A stretch of DNA of 64,000 nucleotides from the NCBI RefSeq assembly GCF_003122205.1, contig NZ_QEYE01000002.1, positions 1 through 64,000 on the forward strand, read 5' to 3'. The position numbers and the translations under genes are program-made. Under the pieces are notes generated by a model, which did not search any database, was not told where the DNA came from, and saw only the letters and a program-made list of their open reading frames with translations. Of this stretch, positions 25,838 to 34,715 are shown piece after piece. This DNA comes from Maritimibacter sp. 55A14. GTDB taxonomy: Bacteria; Pseudomonadota; Alphaproteobacteria; Rhodobacterales; Rhodobacteraceae. Positions within the stretch are counted from its first letter, which is position 1. Every line of letters begins with the position of its first letter.

Positions 25838-27502
25838 TCATACCGTGACCGTCCTGGGACGGCGGCGCTCGAACCACAGAATCACGATCAGCCGCGTCAC
25901 ATAGATCGCCGTGAAGACCGAGGTCAGGATCCCCAGCCCCAGCGTGACCGAGAAGCCCCGTACCGGCCCGGAGCCCATCGCGAAGAGGATCACCGCCGCG
26001 ATCAGCGTGGTGATATTGGCGTCCAGGATCGCCGAGAACGCCTTCTCGTAGCCCAGTTCTATGGCGCGGGCCGGGCCACGGGCGGTCTTCAACTCCTCGC
26101 GGATACGCTCGAAGATCAGCACATTCGCATCGACCGCCATGCCGATGGTCAGCACGATCCCGGCGATGCCGGGCAGCGTCAGCGTCGCCCCGATTGCCGA
26201 AAGCAGACCGAAGATCAGCGCCACGTTGAAGATCAGCGCCAGATCGGCGAAGAGCCCGAAGAGCCCGTAGGAAAGCGCCATGAAGATCAGCACCCCGGCA
26301 AAGGCCACGAGGCAGGCGATGCGCCCGGCCTCGATGCTGTCCTGGCCCAGTTCGGGGCCGATGGTGCGCTCTTCCAGGAAGGTCAGCTCGGCGGGCAGCG
26401 CGCCGGCGCGCAGCAGGATCGCAAGCTCGGTCGATTCCTCGACGGTAAAATTGCCGGTGATGATGCCCGAGCCGCCGGGAATGTGCGACTGGATCACCGG
26501 GGCCGAGATCACTTCTTCATCGAGCACGATGGCGAAGGGCGAGCCGATATTTTCCGCGGTGTAGTCGCCGAACTTGCGCGCGCCATGCGGATTGAAGCGG
26601 AAATTGACCGCCGGGCGGCCGTTCTGGTCGAAGGCGGGCTGGGCGTCCACAAGATCCTCGCCGGTGACGACCGGGGTCTTCTCGAGACGGTAGAACACCC
26701 CCTCCTCGTCGAGCGAGGGCAACACGATATTGCCCGGCCCCGGATTGGCCTCGGCGCTGCCGGCGCGGCCCAGAACCGGGTGGAAGGTGAGCTGCGCGGT
26801 GGTGCCGATCAGCGCCTTCAGTTCGCCTGCCGAGCCGATGCCGGGCACCTGGATCAGGATGCGGTCGGTCCCCTGGCGCTGGATCGTGGGTTCGCGCGTT
26901 CCGACCTCGTCGACGCGGCGGCGGATGATCTCGAGCGACTGCTGGATGGTGCGGTCATCGGTGGCGCGCGCCTCGGCCTCGGTCAGGCGGACGATCAGCG
27001 TGTCGCCCTGGCTCGAGACCTCCAGATCGGTGGTGCCGACCCCGGTCAGGCTGACCACAGGCTGAGCCAGCGCGCGCACTTCTTCCAGCGCGGCGGACAT
27101 GCCCTCGGGGCGCGACAGCCGCACGCGCAGCTCATCCGGCGGACCGTCCTGGCGGCGGATCGTGCCGACCGTGTCGCGCACGTCGCGCAGCGCATCGCGC
27201 ACTTCGGGCCAGAGCGCATCCATCCGCGCGGCATAGACATCCTCCACCTGCACCTCGGCCAGAAGGTGAGCGCCGCCCCGCAGGTCGAGCCCCAGGCTGA
27301 CCAGCGACGAGGGCAGCCAGCCCGGCCATTGCGCCAGGTCGGCGCGCAACTCCGGCGTCTCCGGCGCGCCGGACTCCAGCCCGGCGGCGGCGTCGTTATG
27401 GGTCTCGACGCGGTTGTAGAACAGGTTGGGCAGCGCCAGCGCGACGCCGAGCGCCACCAGCGCCCAGATCAGCACCCGCTTCCAGATCGGGAAATGCAGC
27501 AT
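25838..27502 (-). CDS. secD: Protein translocase subunit SecD
   Basis: SecD is the partner of SecF. The 554-residue protein begins with a membrane helix (about 9-26), followed by LGLDLRGGAHLL, the large periplasmic P1 domain, and five further helices near the C-terminus with GMAVDANVLIFERIREEL. That last motif contains the conserved Asp and Arg of the proton-relay region. A GCAGGAGC ribosome-binding site precedes the ATG at 27502. It follows yajC by 24 bp and precedes secF by 10 bp, forming the standard yajC-secD-secF order. Confidence 0.97.
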   Translation of the reverse strand: MLHFPIWKRVLIWALVALGVALALPNLFYNRVETHNDAAAGLESGAPETPELRADLAQWPGWLPSSLVSLGLDLRGGAHLLAEVQVEDVYAARMDALWPEVRDALRDVRDTVGTIRRQDGPPDELRVRLSRPEGMSAALEEVRALAQPVVSLTGVGTTDLEVSSQGDTLIVRLTEAEARATDDRTIQQSLEIIRRRVDEVGTREPTIQRQGTDRILIQVPGIGSAGELKALIGTTAQLTFHPVLGRAGSAEANPGPGNIVLPSLDEEGVFYRLEKTPVVTGEDLVDAQPAFDQNGRPAVNFRFNPHGARKFGDYTAENIGSPFAIVLDEEVISAPVIQSHIPGGSGIITGNFTVEESTELAILLRAGALPAELTFLEERTIGPELGQDSIEAGRIACLVAFAGVLIFMALSYGLFGLFADLALIFNVALIFGLLSAIGATLTLPGIAGIVLTIGMAVDANVLIFERIREELKTARGPARAIELGYEKAFSAILDANITTLIAAVILFAMGSGPVRGFSVTLGLGILTSVFTAIYVTRLIVILWFERRRPRTVTV

Positions 27503-27526
27503 GGCCGCTCCTGCGCGGGGGATGGA

Positions 27527-27859
27527 TCAGTCGTTCGCGGCGGCCGGTTCGGTCTTCGAGACAACCTGGGCGATGGTCTGGCGCATTACCCGCACCTTGA
27601 CGCCCGTGGCGATCTCGACCTCGACCTCGTTCTCGTCCTTGACCTTGGTCACCTTGCCGATCACGCCGCCCTGGGTGATCACCTGGTCGCCGCGCCGCAG
27701 CGCCTCGACCATCGCCTTGTGCTCCTTAGCCTTCTTCTGCTGCGGGCGGATCAGGAGGAAATACATGATCGCGAATATCAGGATCAGCGGCACGAAGCTG
27801 GCGAACGCGCCCCCGGCCCCACCACCGGCGGCCTGAGCGAATGCAGGGGTGACAAGCAT
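27527..27859 (-). CDS. yajC: Preprotein translocase accessory subunit YajC
   Basis: YajC is a small single-span protein associated with SecDF. The 110-residue protein has a helix at about 24-41 (FVPLILIFAIMYFLLI) followed by the family motif RPQQKKAKEHKAMVEALRRGDQVIT and the SH3-like part GGVIGKVTKVKDENEVEVEI. The glycine/alanine-rich N-terminus is common in alphaproteobacteria. It is the first gene of the sec operon, divergent from the secreted protease across 191 bp in which I see no clear promoter. Confidence 0.96.
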   Translation of the reverse strand: MLVTPAFAQAAGGGAGGAFASFVPLILIFAIMYFLLIRPQQKKAKEHKAMVEALRRGDQVITQGGVIGKVTKVKDENEVEVEIATGVKVRVMRQTIAQVVSKTEPAAAND

Positions 27860-28050
27860 ATGAGGTCCTCATGTCTAGATGGCGGGGCCGCGCGGACCCC
27901 TGCGTGAATTGCGGCGCACCCTAGCCCCCGTCCGGGACCTTGGCAAGGCGGGCTGGCCCCGGCGGCCGGGGCTTCCTTCCGCATGGATTGAGCGCCATAT
28001 GGGGGACGACCGGCACGCGGTCAATCGGCACAACGCGGCAAGGGGGCGGA

Positions 28051-28740
28051 ATGCGACATTTCGGCAGGGCGGGCATGGCGGCGGCACTCTCGGCAGCGCT
28101 CTGGCTCTGGCCCGCGCCGGGCGGGACCGAGGGGCTGGAACCCGCGGGCGCGAGCCGCTGGCCCGCCATCGGCAGGCTCAGCGTCGGCGGGCTGGCGGCA
28201 CGCGGGTTCTGCACCGGCACGCTGGTCGCGCCCGACCTGGTGCTGAGCGCGGCGCATTGCCTGCGCGGGGTGGACGATCCCGAACGGCTGAGCTTCGCGC
28301 CGGGCTGGATCGCGGGCCGCGCGCCCGCCACGCTGCGCGGGGCCGAGATCATCCGCACCGACGGGCCGGGCGGCAGTGGCGACGACATCGTGCTGATCCG
28401 GCTGGCGCGGCCGGTTCCGGCCGAACTGGCGCGCCCCTACCCGCTCGCCCCGCCGCCACGAGGCGACGGGCCGCTCGCCATCATCGGCTACAGCCATGCC
28501 CGCCCCGATGCGCCCGAAGCGCGCGACGACTGCTACCCGATCGCGCGGCAGGGCGTGCTGCTGGGCCTCTCCTGCCCGGTGGTGGCGGGCAATTCCGGCG
28601 CCCCGGTGCTGGTGCGCCACGACGGGGGCTGGCACGTGGTCGCGGTGATCCGCAGCCGTTTCGCGGTGATGGAACGCGCCGCCGCCATCGCCGTGATCCC
28701 GCCCGAAAGCTTCCGACGCCGCGCCGCCGGGCGGGATTGA
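28051..28740 (+). CDS. Secreted trypsin-like serine protease (family S1)
   Basis: This 229-residue protein has a signal peptide (about 1-26, hydrophobic stretch AGMAAALSAALWLWP) and a compact chymotrypsin fold. The catalytic His is in VLSAAHC, the Asp in DDIVLIRL and the Ser in CPVVAGNSGAPV. Cys residues flank His and Ser as in bacterial trypsin-like enzymes. The primary specificity pocket cannot be assigned with confidence. It should act in the periplasm or outside the cell. The start at 28051 follows an AAGGGGG ribosome-binding site; longer starts upstream lack a signal sequence. It appears to be a single-gene unit between the divergent yajC and serS. Confidence 0.88.
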   Translation: MRHFGRAGMAAALSAALWLWPAPGGTEGLEPAGASRWPAIGRLSVGGLAARGFCTGTLVAPDLVLSAAHCLRGVDDPERLSFAPGWIAGRAPATLRGAEIIRTDGPGGSGDDIVLIRLARPVPAELARPYPLAPPPRGDGPLAIIGYSHARPDAPEARDDCYPIARQGVLLGLSCPVVAGNSGAPVLVRHDGGWHVVAVIRSRFAVMERAAAIAVIPPESFRRRAAGRD

Positions 28741-28920
28741 ACGACCGCGGCAGCCTCACCTGGATCCGCAACATCTGGCCTTGCGCGAACCCGCCTCCGT
28801 TGCCCCGCCTCAGGTCGCCGCGAGGCCGCCTTCCCGCACATCGCAACCCTGGCCTACACCCCGCGGAAAATCTGGTGCATAAGGCGGGCAGCGACTCAAA
28901 CAACCCGATGGCCCGCCCCC

Positions 28921-30213
28921 ATGCACGACATCCGCCTGATCCGCGAGAACCCCGCCGCCTTCGACGCCGCGCTGGAACGCCGGGGGCTGGCGCCCGTATC
29001 GGCCGACATTCTGGCGCAGGACGAGGCGCGGCGCGCGCGCATCCACGCCGCCGAGACCACGCAGGCCGAACAGAACGCGGCCTCCAGGAAGGTCGGCGCC
29101 GCCAAGGCCGCCGGCGACGAGGCGGAATTCGAGCGCCTGCGCGCCACGGTCTCCGAGAAGAAGGCCGAGGTGGCGGCGATGCAGGCCGAGGCCAAGGACC
29201 TCGACCAGCAGCTTGCCGCCACGCTGATGGGCCTGCCCAACCTGCCGCTCGACGACGTGCCCGACGGCGCCGACGAGACAGAGAATGTCGAGCTCTACCG
29301 CCGCGGCACGCCGCGCGATTGCGATTTCACCCCGGTCGAGCATTTCGAGATCGCCGGCGTGAAGCCCGGCATGGATTTCGAGACCGCGGCAAAACTCTCG
29401 GGCTCGCGCTTCGTCGTGCTTTCGGGCGCGGTGGCGCGCATCCACCGGGCGCTGGCGCAATTCATGCTCGACACCCATATCGAGGAGAACGGCCTCACCG
29501 AGACCTGGACGCCGGTTCTGGTGCGCGACGAAATGATGTACGGCACCGGGCAGCTTCCCAAATTCGGCGAGGACAGCTACCGCACCACCAACGGCTGGTG
29601 GCTGGTGCCCACCGCCGAGGTGACGCTGACCAATATCGTCAACGGCCTGATCGTGGAGGAAGGCACCCTCCCCCGCCGCTACGTGGCCCACACCCAGTGT
29701 TTCCGCTCCGAGGCCGGCAGCGCGGGCAAGGACACCGCCGGCATGCTGCGCCAGCACCAGTTCGAGAAGGTCGAGATGGTGTCGGTCACTCATCCCGACC
29801 ACAGCCGGGCCGAGCTCGACCGCATGACAGGCTGCGCCGAAGGCATCCTCGACCGGCTGGACCTGCCCTATCGCACCGTGGTGCTCTGCACCGGCGACAT
29901 GGGCTTCGGCGCGCGGCGCACCCATGATATCGAGGTCTGGCTGCCCGGCCAGGACACCTATCGCGAGATCAGCTCGGTCTCGCTCTGCGGCGATTTCCAG
30001 GCCCGGCGGATGAACGCGCGCTTCAAGCCCGCCGGCGGCGGCAAGCCGGAATACCTGCACACGCTCAACGGATCGGGCCTGGCTGTCGGGCGTTGCCTGA
30101 TCGCGGTGCTGGAGAACGGCCAGCAGGCGGACGGGTCGGTGAGCTTGCCGAACGCGCTGGCGCGCTATCTTGGCGGCAAGACCACGCTGACGCCCGAGGG
30201 CGCGCTCGCCTGA
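28921..30213 (+). CDS. serS: Seryl-tRNA synthetase
   Basis: SerS charges tRNA-Ser with serine. The 430-residue protein has the N-terminal antiparallel coiled-coil (about 28-105, rich in Ala/Glu/Lys) that grips the long variable arm of tRNA-Ser, followed by a class II catalytic core. Motif 2 is seen as [20 protein letters not shown], and motif 3 as [17 protein letters not shown]. The TAEV substrate-binding loop is present. No T-box or other leader is visible in the 180 bp upstream, which contain nothing else I can assign. Confidence 0.97.
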   Translation: MHDIRLIRENPAAFDAALERRGLAPVSADILAQDEARRARIHAAETTQAEQNAASRKVGAAKAAGDEAEFERLRATVSEKKAEVAAMQAEAKDLDQQLAATLMGLPNLPLDDVPDGADETENVELYRRGTPRDCDFTPVEHFEIAGVKPGMDFETAAKLSGSRFVVLSGAVARIHRALAQFMLDTHIEENGLTETWTPVLVRDEMMYGTGQLPKFGEDSYRTTNGWWLVPTAEVTLTNIVNGLIVEEGTLPRRYVAHTQCFRSEAGSAGKDTAGMLRQHQFEKVEMVSVTHPDHSRAELDRMTGCAEGILDRLDLPYRTVVLCTGDMGFGARRTHDIEVWLPGQDTYREISSVSLCGDFQARRMNARFKPAGGGKPEYLHTLNGSGLAVGRCLIAVLENGQQADGSVSLPNALARYLGGKTTLTPEGALA

Positions 30214-30249
30214 GCCGCGCGTGGGCGCGGCCCGCTAAAAGGGGAACCG

Positions 30250-30960
30250 ATGGTGCGCATGAAGGCGATTTTCCTGCTGGTGGCGGCGCTGCTCTTCGCG
30301 GCCGCGCCGACGATCTATCCGGGATTCAAGGGGATCGACCCGCAGTTTTATCCCAACCCGCAGGCCGACCCGCCGATTGTGCCCGCGGGTTACGCCTTCG
30401 CGATCTGGGGGCTGCTCTATCTGTGGCTCATCCTGCATGCGGGCTTCGGGCTGCTCAACCGGTCGGACGATCCGGGCTGGGACAGGGCGCGCTGGCCGCT
30501 GATCGTCAGCCTGACGCTGGGCAGCGTCTGGCTGGGCGTGGCGATGCGGGCGCCTCTCCAGGCGACGGCGCTGATCTGGGTGATGCTGGCCGGCGCATTG
30601 ATCGCGCTCTTCGCGGCCGCGCGGGTCGGCGACCGCTGGTGGTTCTCGATACCGCTGGGGCTCTATGCCGGGTGGCTGACGGCGGCAAGCTGGGTGGCGC
30701 TGGGGCTGAGCGGCGCGGGCTACGGGCTGATCTTCGGCGAGACCGGATGGGCGGTGGCGGCGCTTCTCGGCGCGCTGGGCATGGCCGCGCTTGTGCAGTC
30801 CCGGTTGCCGCAGGCCCCAAGCTACGGACTGGCGGTGATCTGGGCGCTGGCGGCCATCGTGGCAGGCAACGCCGGCGAGGCGCCCGCCATCGCCGCGCTC
30901 GCGGGGCTGGGCGCGCTGGCGCTGGCCGGACTCCTGATCCGGCAGCGCCTCGCCGCCTGA
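30250..30960 (+). CDS. TspO/MBR-like membrane protein
   Basis: This 236-residue protein has six or seven hydrophobic helices and is rich in tryptophan in the loops. The segment PAGYAFAIWGLLYLWLILHA resembles the P-x-x-x-F-x-x-x-W-x-x-L-Y region of TspO/translocator proteins, and GLYAGWLTAASWVA resembles the W-x-x-x-x-x-x-N/S-x-x-x helix. The protein is longer than classical TspO (about 155-160 residues), so it belongs to the larger relatives seen in many bacteria. Ligand and role are unknown; TspO binds tetrapyrroles. A clear AAGGGG ribosome-binding site precedes the start, 36 bp after serS. Confidence 0.75.
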   Translation: MVRMKAIFLLVAALLFAAAPTIYPGFKGIDPQFYPNPQADPPIVPAGYAFAIWGLLYLWLILHAGFGLLNRSDDPGWDRARWPLIVSLTLGSVWLGVAMRAPLQATALIWVMLAGALIALFAAARVGDRWWFSIPLGLYAGWLTAASWVALGLSGAGYGLIFGETGWAVAALLGALGMAALVQSRLPQAPSYGLAVIWALAAIVAGNAGEAPAIAALAGLGALALAGLLIRQRLAA

Positions 30961-31053
30961 CGAAGGCCCGCGCGCGCCTGCCCGGCACGCGAAGGCTGGA
31001 CCTGCCCCGGCGCAGGCGATACACCGCCAAGGACGGGCACCAGCAGGACATCC

Positions 31054-31839
31054 ATGCGCATTCTCATCACCAATGACGACGGCATCAACGCCCCCGGTCT
31101 GGAGGTGCTCCATGGCATCGCCACGGACCTGGCCGGCCCGGACGGCGAAGTCTGGACCGTTGCGCCCGCCTTCGAGCAGTCGGGTGTGGCGCATTGCATC
31201 TCCTACACCCATCCCACGATGATCGCCGAGCTGGGCGCGCGGCGTTTCGCCGCCGAGGGCTCGCCGGCGGACTGCGTTCTGGCAGGGCTCCACGACGTGC
31301 TGTCGGACGGGCCGCCGGACCTGGTCCTCTCGGGGGTCAACCGGGGCAACAACGCGGCCGAGAACGCGCTCTATTCCGGCACGATCGGCGGTGCGATGGA
31401 AGGCGCGTTGCAGGGCATGCGGTCAATCGCGCTCTCGCAATATTACGGCCCCGGCAACTACGCGCTCGACGATCCGTTCGAGGCCGCCCGCGCCCACGGC
31501 GCGCAGCTTGTCCGCGACTTGCTCGAGAAGGGCATCTGGCAGGACCGCGAATACGGCGTCTTCTACAACGTCAATTTCCCGCCCGTGGCCGCCCAGGACG
31601 TCAAGGGAACGCGGATCAGCCGCCAGGGCTACCGGCATGACGTGAATTTCACGGTCGATGTGCATTACTCGCCCTCGGGGCGCAAGTTCCTGTGGGTCAA
31701 GGGCGGGCCGCAGCACACGCCGACCGCGCCGGGCACCGATGCCGCGGTCAACCTGGAGGGCTTTATCTCCGTCACCCCGATGCGCGCCGATCTCACCGCG
31801 CATGAGGTGATCGACACCCTGGCCGAGAGGTTCGGATGA
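31054..31839 (+). CDS. surE: 5'/3'-nucleotidase SurE
   Basis: SurE is a metal-dependent phosphatase that removes phosphate from nucleoside 5'- and 3'-monophosphates and short polyphosphates. The 261-residue protein begins [16 protein letters not shown], whose Asp-Asp pair binds the metal, and contains [19 protein letters not shown] with the second metal-binding Asn. A CAGGA ribosome-binding site precedes the start. Its stop overlaps the start of pcm by 4 bp. The order surE-pcm-nlpD is the same as in enterobacteria, where these genes are linked to stationary-phase survival. Confidence 0.97.
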   Translation: MRILITNDDGINAPGLEVLHGIATDLAGPDGEVWTVAPAFEQSGVAHCISYTHPTMIAELGARRFAAEGSPADCVLAGLHDVLSDGPPDLVLSGVNRGNNAAENALYSGTIGGAMEGALQGMRSIALSQYYGPGNYALDDPFEAARAHGAQLVRDLLEKGIWQDREYGVFYNVNFPPVAAQDVKGTRISRQGYRHDVNFTVDVHYSPSGRKFLWVKGGPQHTPTAPGTDAAVNLEGFISVTPMRADLTAHEVIDTLAERFG

Positions 31840-32477
31840 CCACCAACGCGGAGCGGAAGATGCGCTTTCTCTACGCGCTCCGCTCCAGGGGCGTCACCGA
31901 CGCCCGCGTCCTGACGGCGATGGAGACTGTGGATCGGCGCGCCTTCGTGCGCGGGCTGTTCGCGGAACGCGCCGAGGAGGACATGCCGCTGCCCATCGCC
32001 TGCGGCCAGACGATCAGCCAGCCTTCGGTCGTCGGGCTGATGACCCAGGCGCTTCAGGTCACGCCGCGCTGCAAGGTGCTGGAGGTGGGGACCGGCTCGG
32101 GCTATCAGGCGGCGATCCTCAGCCAGCTCGCGCGGCGCGTCTACACCGTGGACCGGCACCGCCGGCTGGCCAACGAGGCGCGCAACGTCTTCGAACGCCT
32201 CGGGCTGACCAATATCACCGTCATCGCCACCGATGGCAGCTTCGGCTTGCCCGAACAGGCGCCCTTCGACCGCATCATCGTGACTGCCGCCGCGGAGGAT
32301 CCGCCCGGTCCCCTCTTGGCGCAACTGCGCGAGGGCGGTATCATGGTGGTGCCGGTGGGCCAATCCGACGCGGTCCAGAGCCTCATAAAGGTCGTGCGCA
32401 CTGCCGAGGGGTTCGACTATACCGAATTGCGCACCGTGCGTTTCGTACCGCTGGTCGAGGGCATGGCGTCAGACTGA
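31836..32477 (+). CDS. pcm: Protein-L-isoaspartate O-methyltransferase
   Basis: Pcm methylates isoaspartyl residues formed by damage in aged proteins, starting their repair, and uses S-adenosylmethionine. The 213-residue protein has the family block [20 protein letters not shown] and the SAM-binding loop [15 protein letters not shown], with [13 protein letters not shown] farther on. It is translationally coupled to surE through an ATGA overlap. Although it also handles isoaspartate, it is far from the cyanophycin genes and is the ordinary protein-repair enzyme. Confidence 0.96.
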   Translation: MTTNAERKMRFLYALRSRGVTDARVLTAMETVDRRAFVRGLFAERAEEDMPLPIACGQTISQPSVVGLMTQALQVTPRCKVLEVGTGSGYQAAILSQLARRVYTVDRHRRLANEARNVFERLGLTNITVIATDGSFGLPEQAPFDRIIVTAAAEDPPGPLLAQLREGGIMVVPVGQSDAVQSLIKVVRTAEGFDYTELRTVRFVPLVEGMASD

Positions 32478-32549
32478 ACCGGAACCGGCAGGAACAAGGT
32501 CCGAAACAAGGGGCCGGCCAAAACCGAGAGCGTATCGAGGAGCGAGCAG

Positions 32550-33725
32550 ATGCCCACGACCACCGCCCGTCACACATTCCGCCTTGTCGCAAGCGTAGCT
32601 GTCGCCGCACTTCTGGCCGGCTGCGAGGAGCAATACGATTTCTCCAATCTGGGGCCGGGGCTCAACAACCCCTATGGCGGCTCGCCCAGCGTGGAAACCG
32701 CCCCGCGGCCCGAAGCCGACACCCGCGGTCTGCTCAGCTATCCGGGTTACCAGATGGTCGAGGCCCGCCGCGGCGACACGGTGGCCGACGTGGCCGCCCG
32801 GATCGGCATGCCCGCCGGAGAACTGGCACGCCATAACGGGCTGCAGCCGGAATACGAATTGCGCGAGGGCGAGATCCTGGCCCTGCCCCGCCGGGTCCAG
32901 ACTGCGGGCGGCGCAGACATCACCTCCATCGCGTCGAGCGCCATCGACGAGGCCGACCGGAGCCGGCCCGCCGCCGCCGGACAGCCCGGCGCAACGCCGG
33001 GCGCCCAACCGCTGCGCCACCGCGTGGCGCGGGGCGAGACGGCCTTTTCGATCGCGCGGCTCTACAATGTCTCGGTCCGCTCGCTGGCGGACTGGAACGG
33101 GCTGGGGCCCGATCTCGACGTGCGAGAGGGCCAGTACCTTCTGATCCCGGTCGCCGCGTCCGGCGCCACGCGCCAGGCCGCTGCCGTCACCACCCCGCCG
33201 GGTCAGGGCAGCCCCACGCCGGTGCCGCCCAGCGCCTCGAAACCGCTGCCGCGCGAGGTGGAAACCGCAACCCTGCCCGCCTCGCCCCAGCTTGACCAGT
33301 ACCAGACCGACCAGCAGGACGGCGGGACCGCCACGGCTGCCGCGCCAACCCCGAAACCCAAGCCCGAACCCACCGACACGGCCCAATTCCTGCGCCCGGC
33401 GCGGGGCGAGGTGATCCGCGGATACGGCAGCGGCAATGACGGCATCGACATCGCCGCGCCCGCGGGCAGCCCCGTGCAGGCCGCGGACAACGGCAAGGTC
33501 GCGCTGATCTCGAAATCCGTGGGCAAGAGCACAATCGTGCTCGTTCGCCATGACGAGAACGTCTACACCGTCTATTCCAACGTGGTGGATGTGCCGCTGA
33601 AGAAGGGCGACAGCGTCTCCCGCGGCCAGACCGTCGGCAAGGTCGCCTCGGGCAGCCCCAGCTTCGTGCATTTCGAGGTGAGGCGCGGGACCGAGGCCAT
33701 CGACCCCGATCCGTTCCTGAACTGA
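32550..33725 (+). CDS. NlpD-like lipoprotein with LysM and degenerate M23 domains
   Basis: This 391-residue outer-membrane lipoprotein has a signal peptide with the lipobox LLAGC, two LysM motifs (VEARRGDTVADVAARIG and RHRVARGETAFSIARLYN), a proline-rich linker and a C-terminal LytM/M23 domain. NlpD activates the amidase that splits septal peptidoglycan in enterobacteria. Catalytic M23 enzymes have H-x-G-x-D and H-x-H. Here these are N-D-G-I-D and H-F-E, so zinc ligands are missing and the protein should be a regulator, not an enzyme. Its position after surE-pcm supports the call. A GAGGAG ribosome-binding site precedes the start. Confidence 0.9.
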   Translation: MPTTTARHTFRLVASVAVAALLAGCEEQYDFSNLGPGLNNPYGGSPSVETAPRPEADTRGLLSYPGYQMVEARRGDTVADVAARIGMPAGELARHNGLQPEYELREGEILALPRRVQTAGGADITSIASSAIDEADRSRPAAAGQPGATPGAQPLRHRVARGETAFSIARLYNVSVRSLADWNGLGPDLDVREGQYLLIPVAASGATRQAAAVTTPPGQGSPTPVPPSASKPLPREVETATLPASPQLDQYQTDQQDGGTATAAAPTPKPKPEPTDTAQFLRPARGEVIRGYGSGNDGIDIAAPAGSPVQAADNGKVALISKSVGKSTIVLVRHDENVYTVYSNVVDVPLKKGDSVSRGQTVGKVASGSPSFVHFEVRRGTEAIDPDPFLN

Positions 33726-33751
33726 CGGGCCGCTCTCGATTTCATAGCATG

Positions 33752-33797
33752 TTGCACTCGATCCGAACGATCACGCCCCGGCTTCAGAGCCGGGGCG
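33752..33797 (+). terminator. Hairpin at the nlpD-like / ATPase convergent junction
   Basis: A ten-base-pair stem, CGCCCCGGCT (33774-33783) with AGCCGGGGCG (33788-33797) around TCAG, lies 48 bp after the nlpD-like stop. It is preceded by TTGCACTC (33752-33759), ten variable bases and ATCACGCCCC (33770-33779). The same arrangement occurs at 45041-45092. The stem could stop transcription from both sides of this convergent junction, though no T-run follows. Confidence 0.55.
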
Positions 33798-33875
33798 CGG
33801 AGGCCTCCGAATCGCCAGCCCGTCCGGGACCGGTCCGACAATCCCGCCGCCGCAGTCCCGCAGCTTGCCCGAGCC

Positions 33876-34715
33876 TCAGACGCGGACGCCGCGCCGGCCC
33901 GCCAGATCGGTGAAATACTGCCAGGCGACCCGGCCGGAGCGCGCACCGCGCGTCTGCTGCCACTCGATGGCCTCGGCGTGCAGCGTCTCGTCGTCGATCT
34001 TGACCCCGTAGGCCGCGCAATACCGGCGGATCATTTCCAGATAGGCGTCCTGATCGCAGGGATGGAAGCCCAGCCACAGCCCGAATCGGTCCGACAGCGA
34101 GACCTTTTCCTCCACCGCCTCGGAGGGGTTGATCGCGGTTGAGCGTTCGTTCTCGATCATGTCGCGCGGCATCAGGTGGCGGCGGTTCGAGGTGGCATAG
34201 AAGACCACGTTCTCGGGCCGCCCCTCCACGCCGCCATCGAGCACCGCCTTGAGCGACTTGTAATGGCTGTCGTCATGCCCGAAGGAAAGGTCGTCGCAAA
34301 AGAGCACGAAACGCGCATCGGCACCGCGCAGCAGGTTCAGCAGGCGACCGATCGAGGGCAGATCCTCGCGCAGCACCTCCACCAGTTTCAGCGTCGGCGC
34401 ATCCGTCGCGACGCTGGCATGCACCGCCTTGACCAGCGACGACTTCCCCATCCCGCGCGCGCCCCACAGGAGCGCGTTGTTGGCCGGCAGACCGCTCGCG
34501 AAATGCCGGGTATTTTCCAGAAGCGTGTCCGCCGCCCGGTCGATGCCGACCAGCAGTTCCAGCGGAATGCGGTTGACCTTCTCCACCGGCGCCAGCCGAT
34601 CCGGCGCGGTGTGCCAGACGAAGGCCTCCGCGGTGGCGAAATCCGGCGCGGCGGCGGCGGGCGGGCTGATGCGTTCCAGCGCCTCCGCGATCCGAGTCAG
34701 CGCCACGTCGCTCAT
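33876..34715 (-). CDS. DUF815-type AAA ATPase
   Basis: This 279-residue protein has a P-loop (LLWGARGMGKSSLVKAV), a Walker B-like FVLFCDDLSFG and an arginine-containing region YATSNRRHLMPRDM typical of sensor segments in AAA proteins. The layout matches the DUF815 family of predicted ATPases, which are widespread in proteobacteria and have no firm function. It is coupled to tatC by a 4-bp overlap, with its start following tatC's stop, so it is co-transcribed with the tat genes. No link to Tat export is known to me; the association may be only operonic. Confidence 0.85.
   Translation of the reverse strand: MSDVALTRIAEALERISPPAAAAPDFATAEAFVWHTAPDRLAPVEKVNRIPLELLVGIDRAADTLLENTRHFASGLPANNALLWGARGMGKSSLVKAVHASVATDAPTLKLVEVLREDLPSIGRLLNLLRGADARFVLFCDDLSFGHDDSHYKSLKAVLDGGVEGRPENVVFYATSNRRHLMPRDMIENERSTAINPSEAVEEKVSLSDRFGLWLGFHPCDQDAYLEMIRRYCAAYGVKIDDETLHAEAIEWQQTRGARSGRVAWQYFTDLAGRRGVRV

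Noticed and set aside
28741-28920. Possible tRNA or leader RNA before serS
   Set aside because: No cloverleaf, T-box or specifier stem could be drawn in these 180 bp.
31054-33725. pcm as part of the cyanophycin (isoaspartate) system
   Set aside because: It sits in the common surE-pcm-nlpD arrangement far from cphA and is the ordinary protein-repair methyltransferase.
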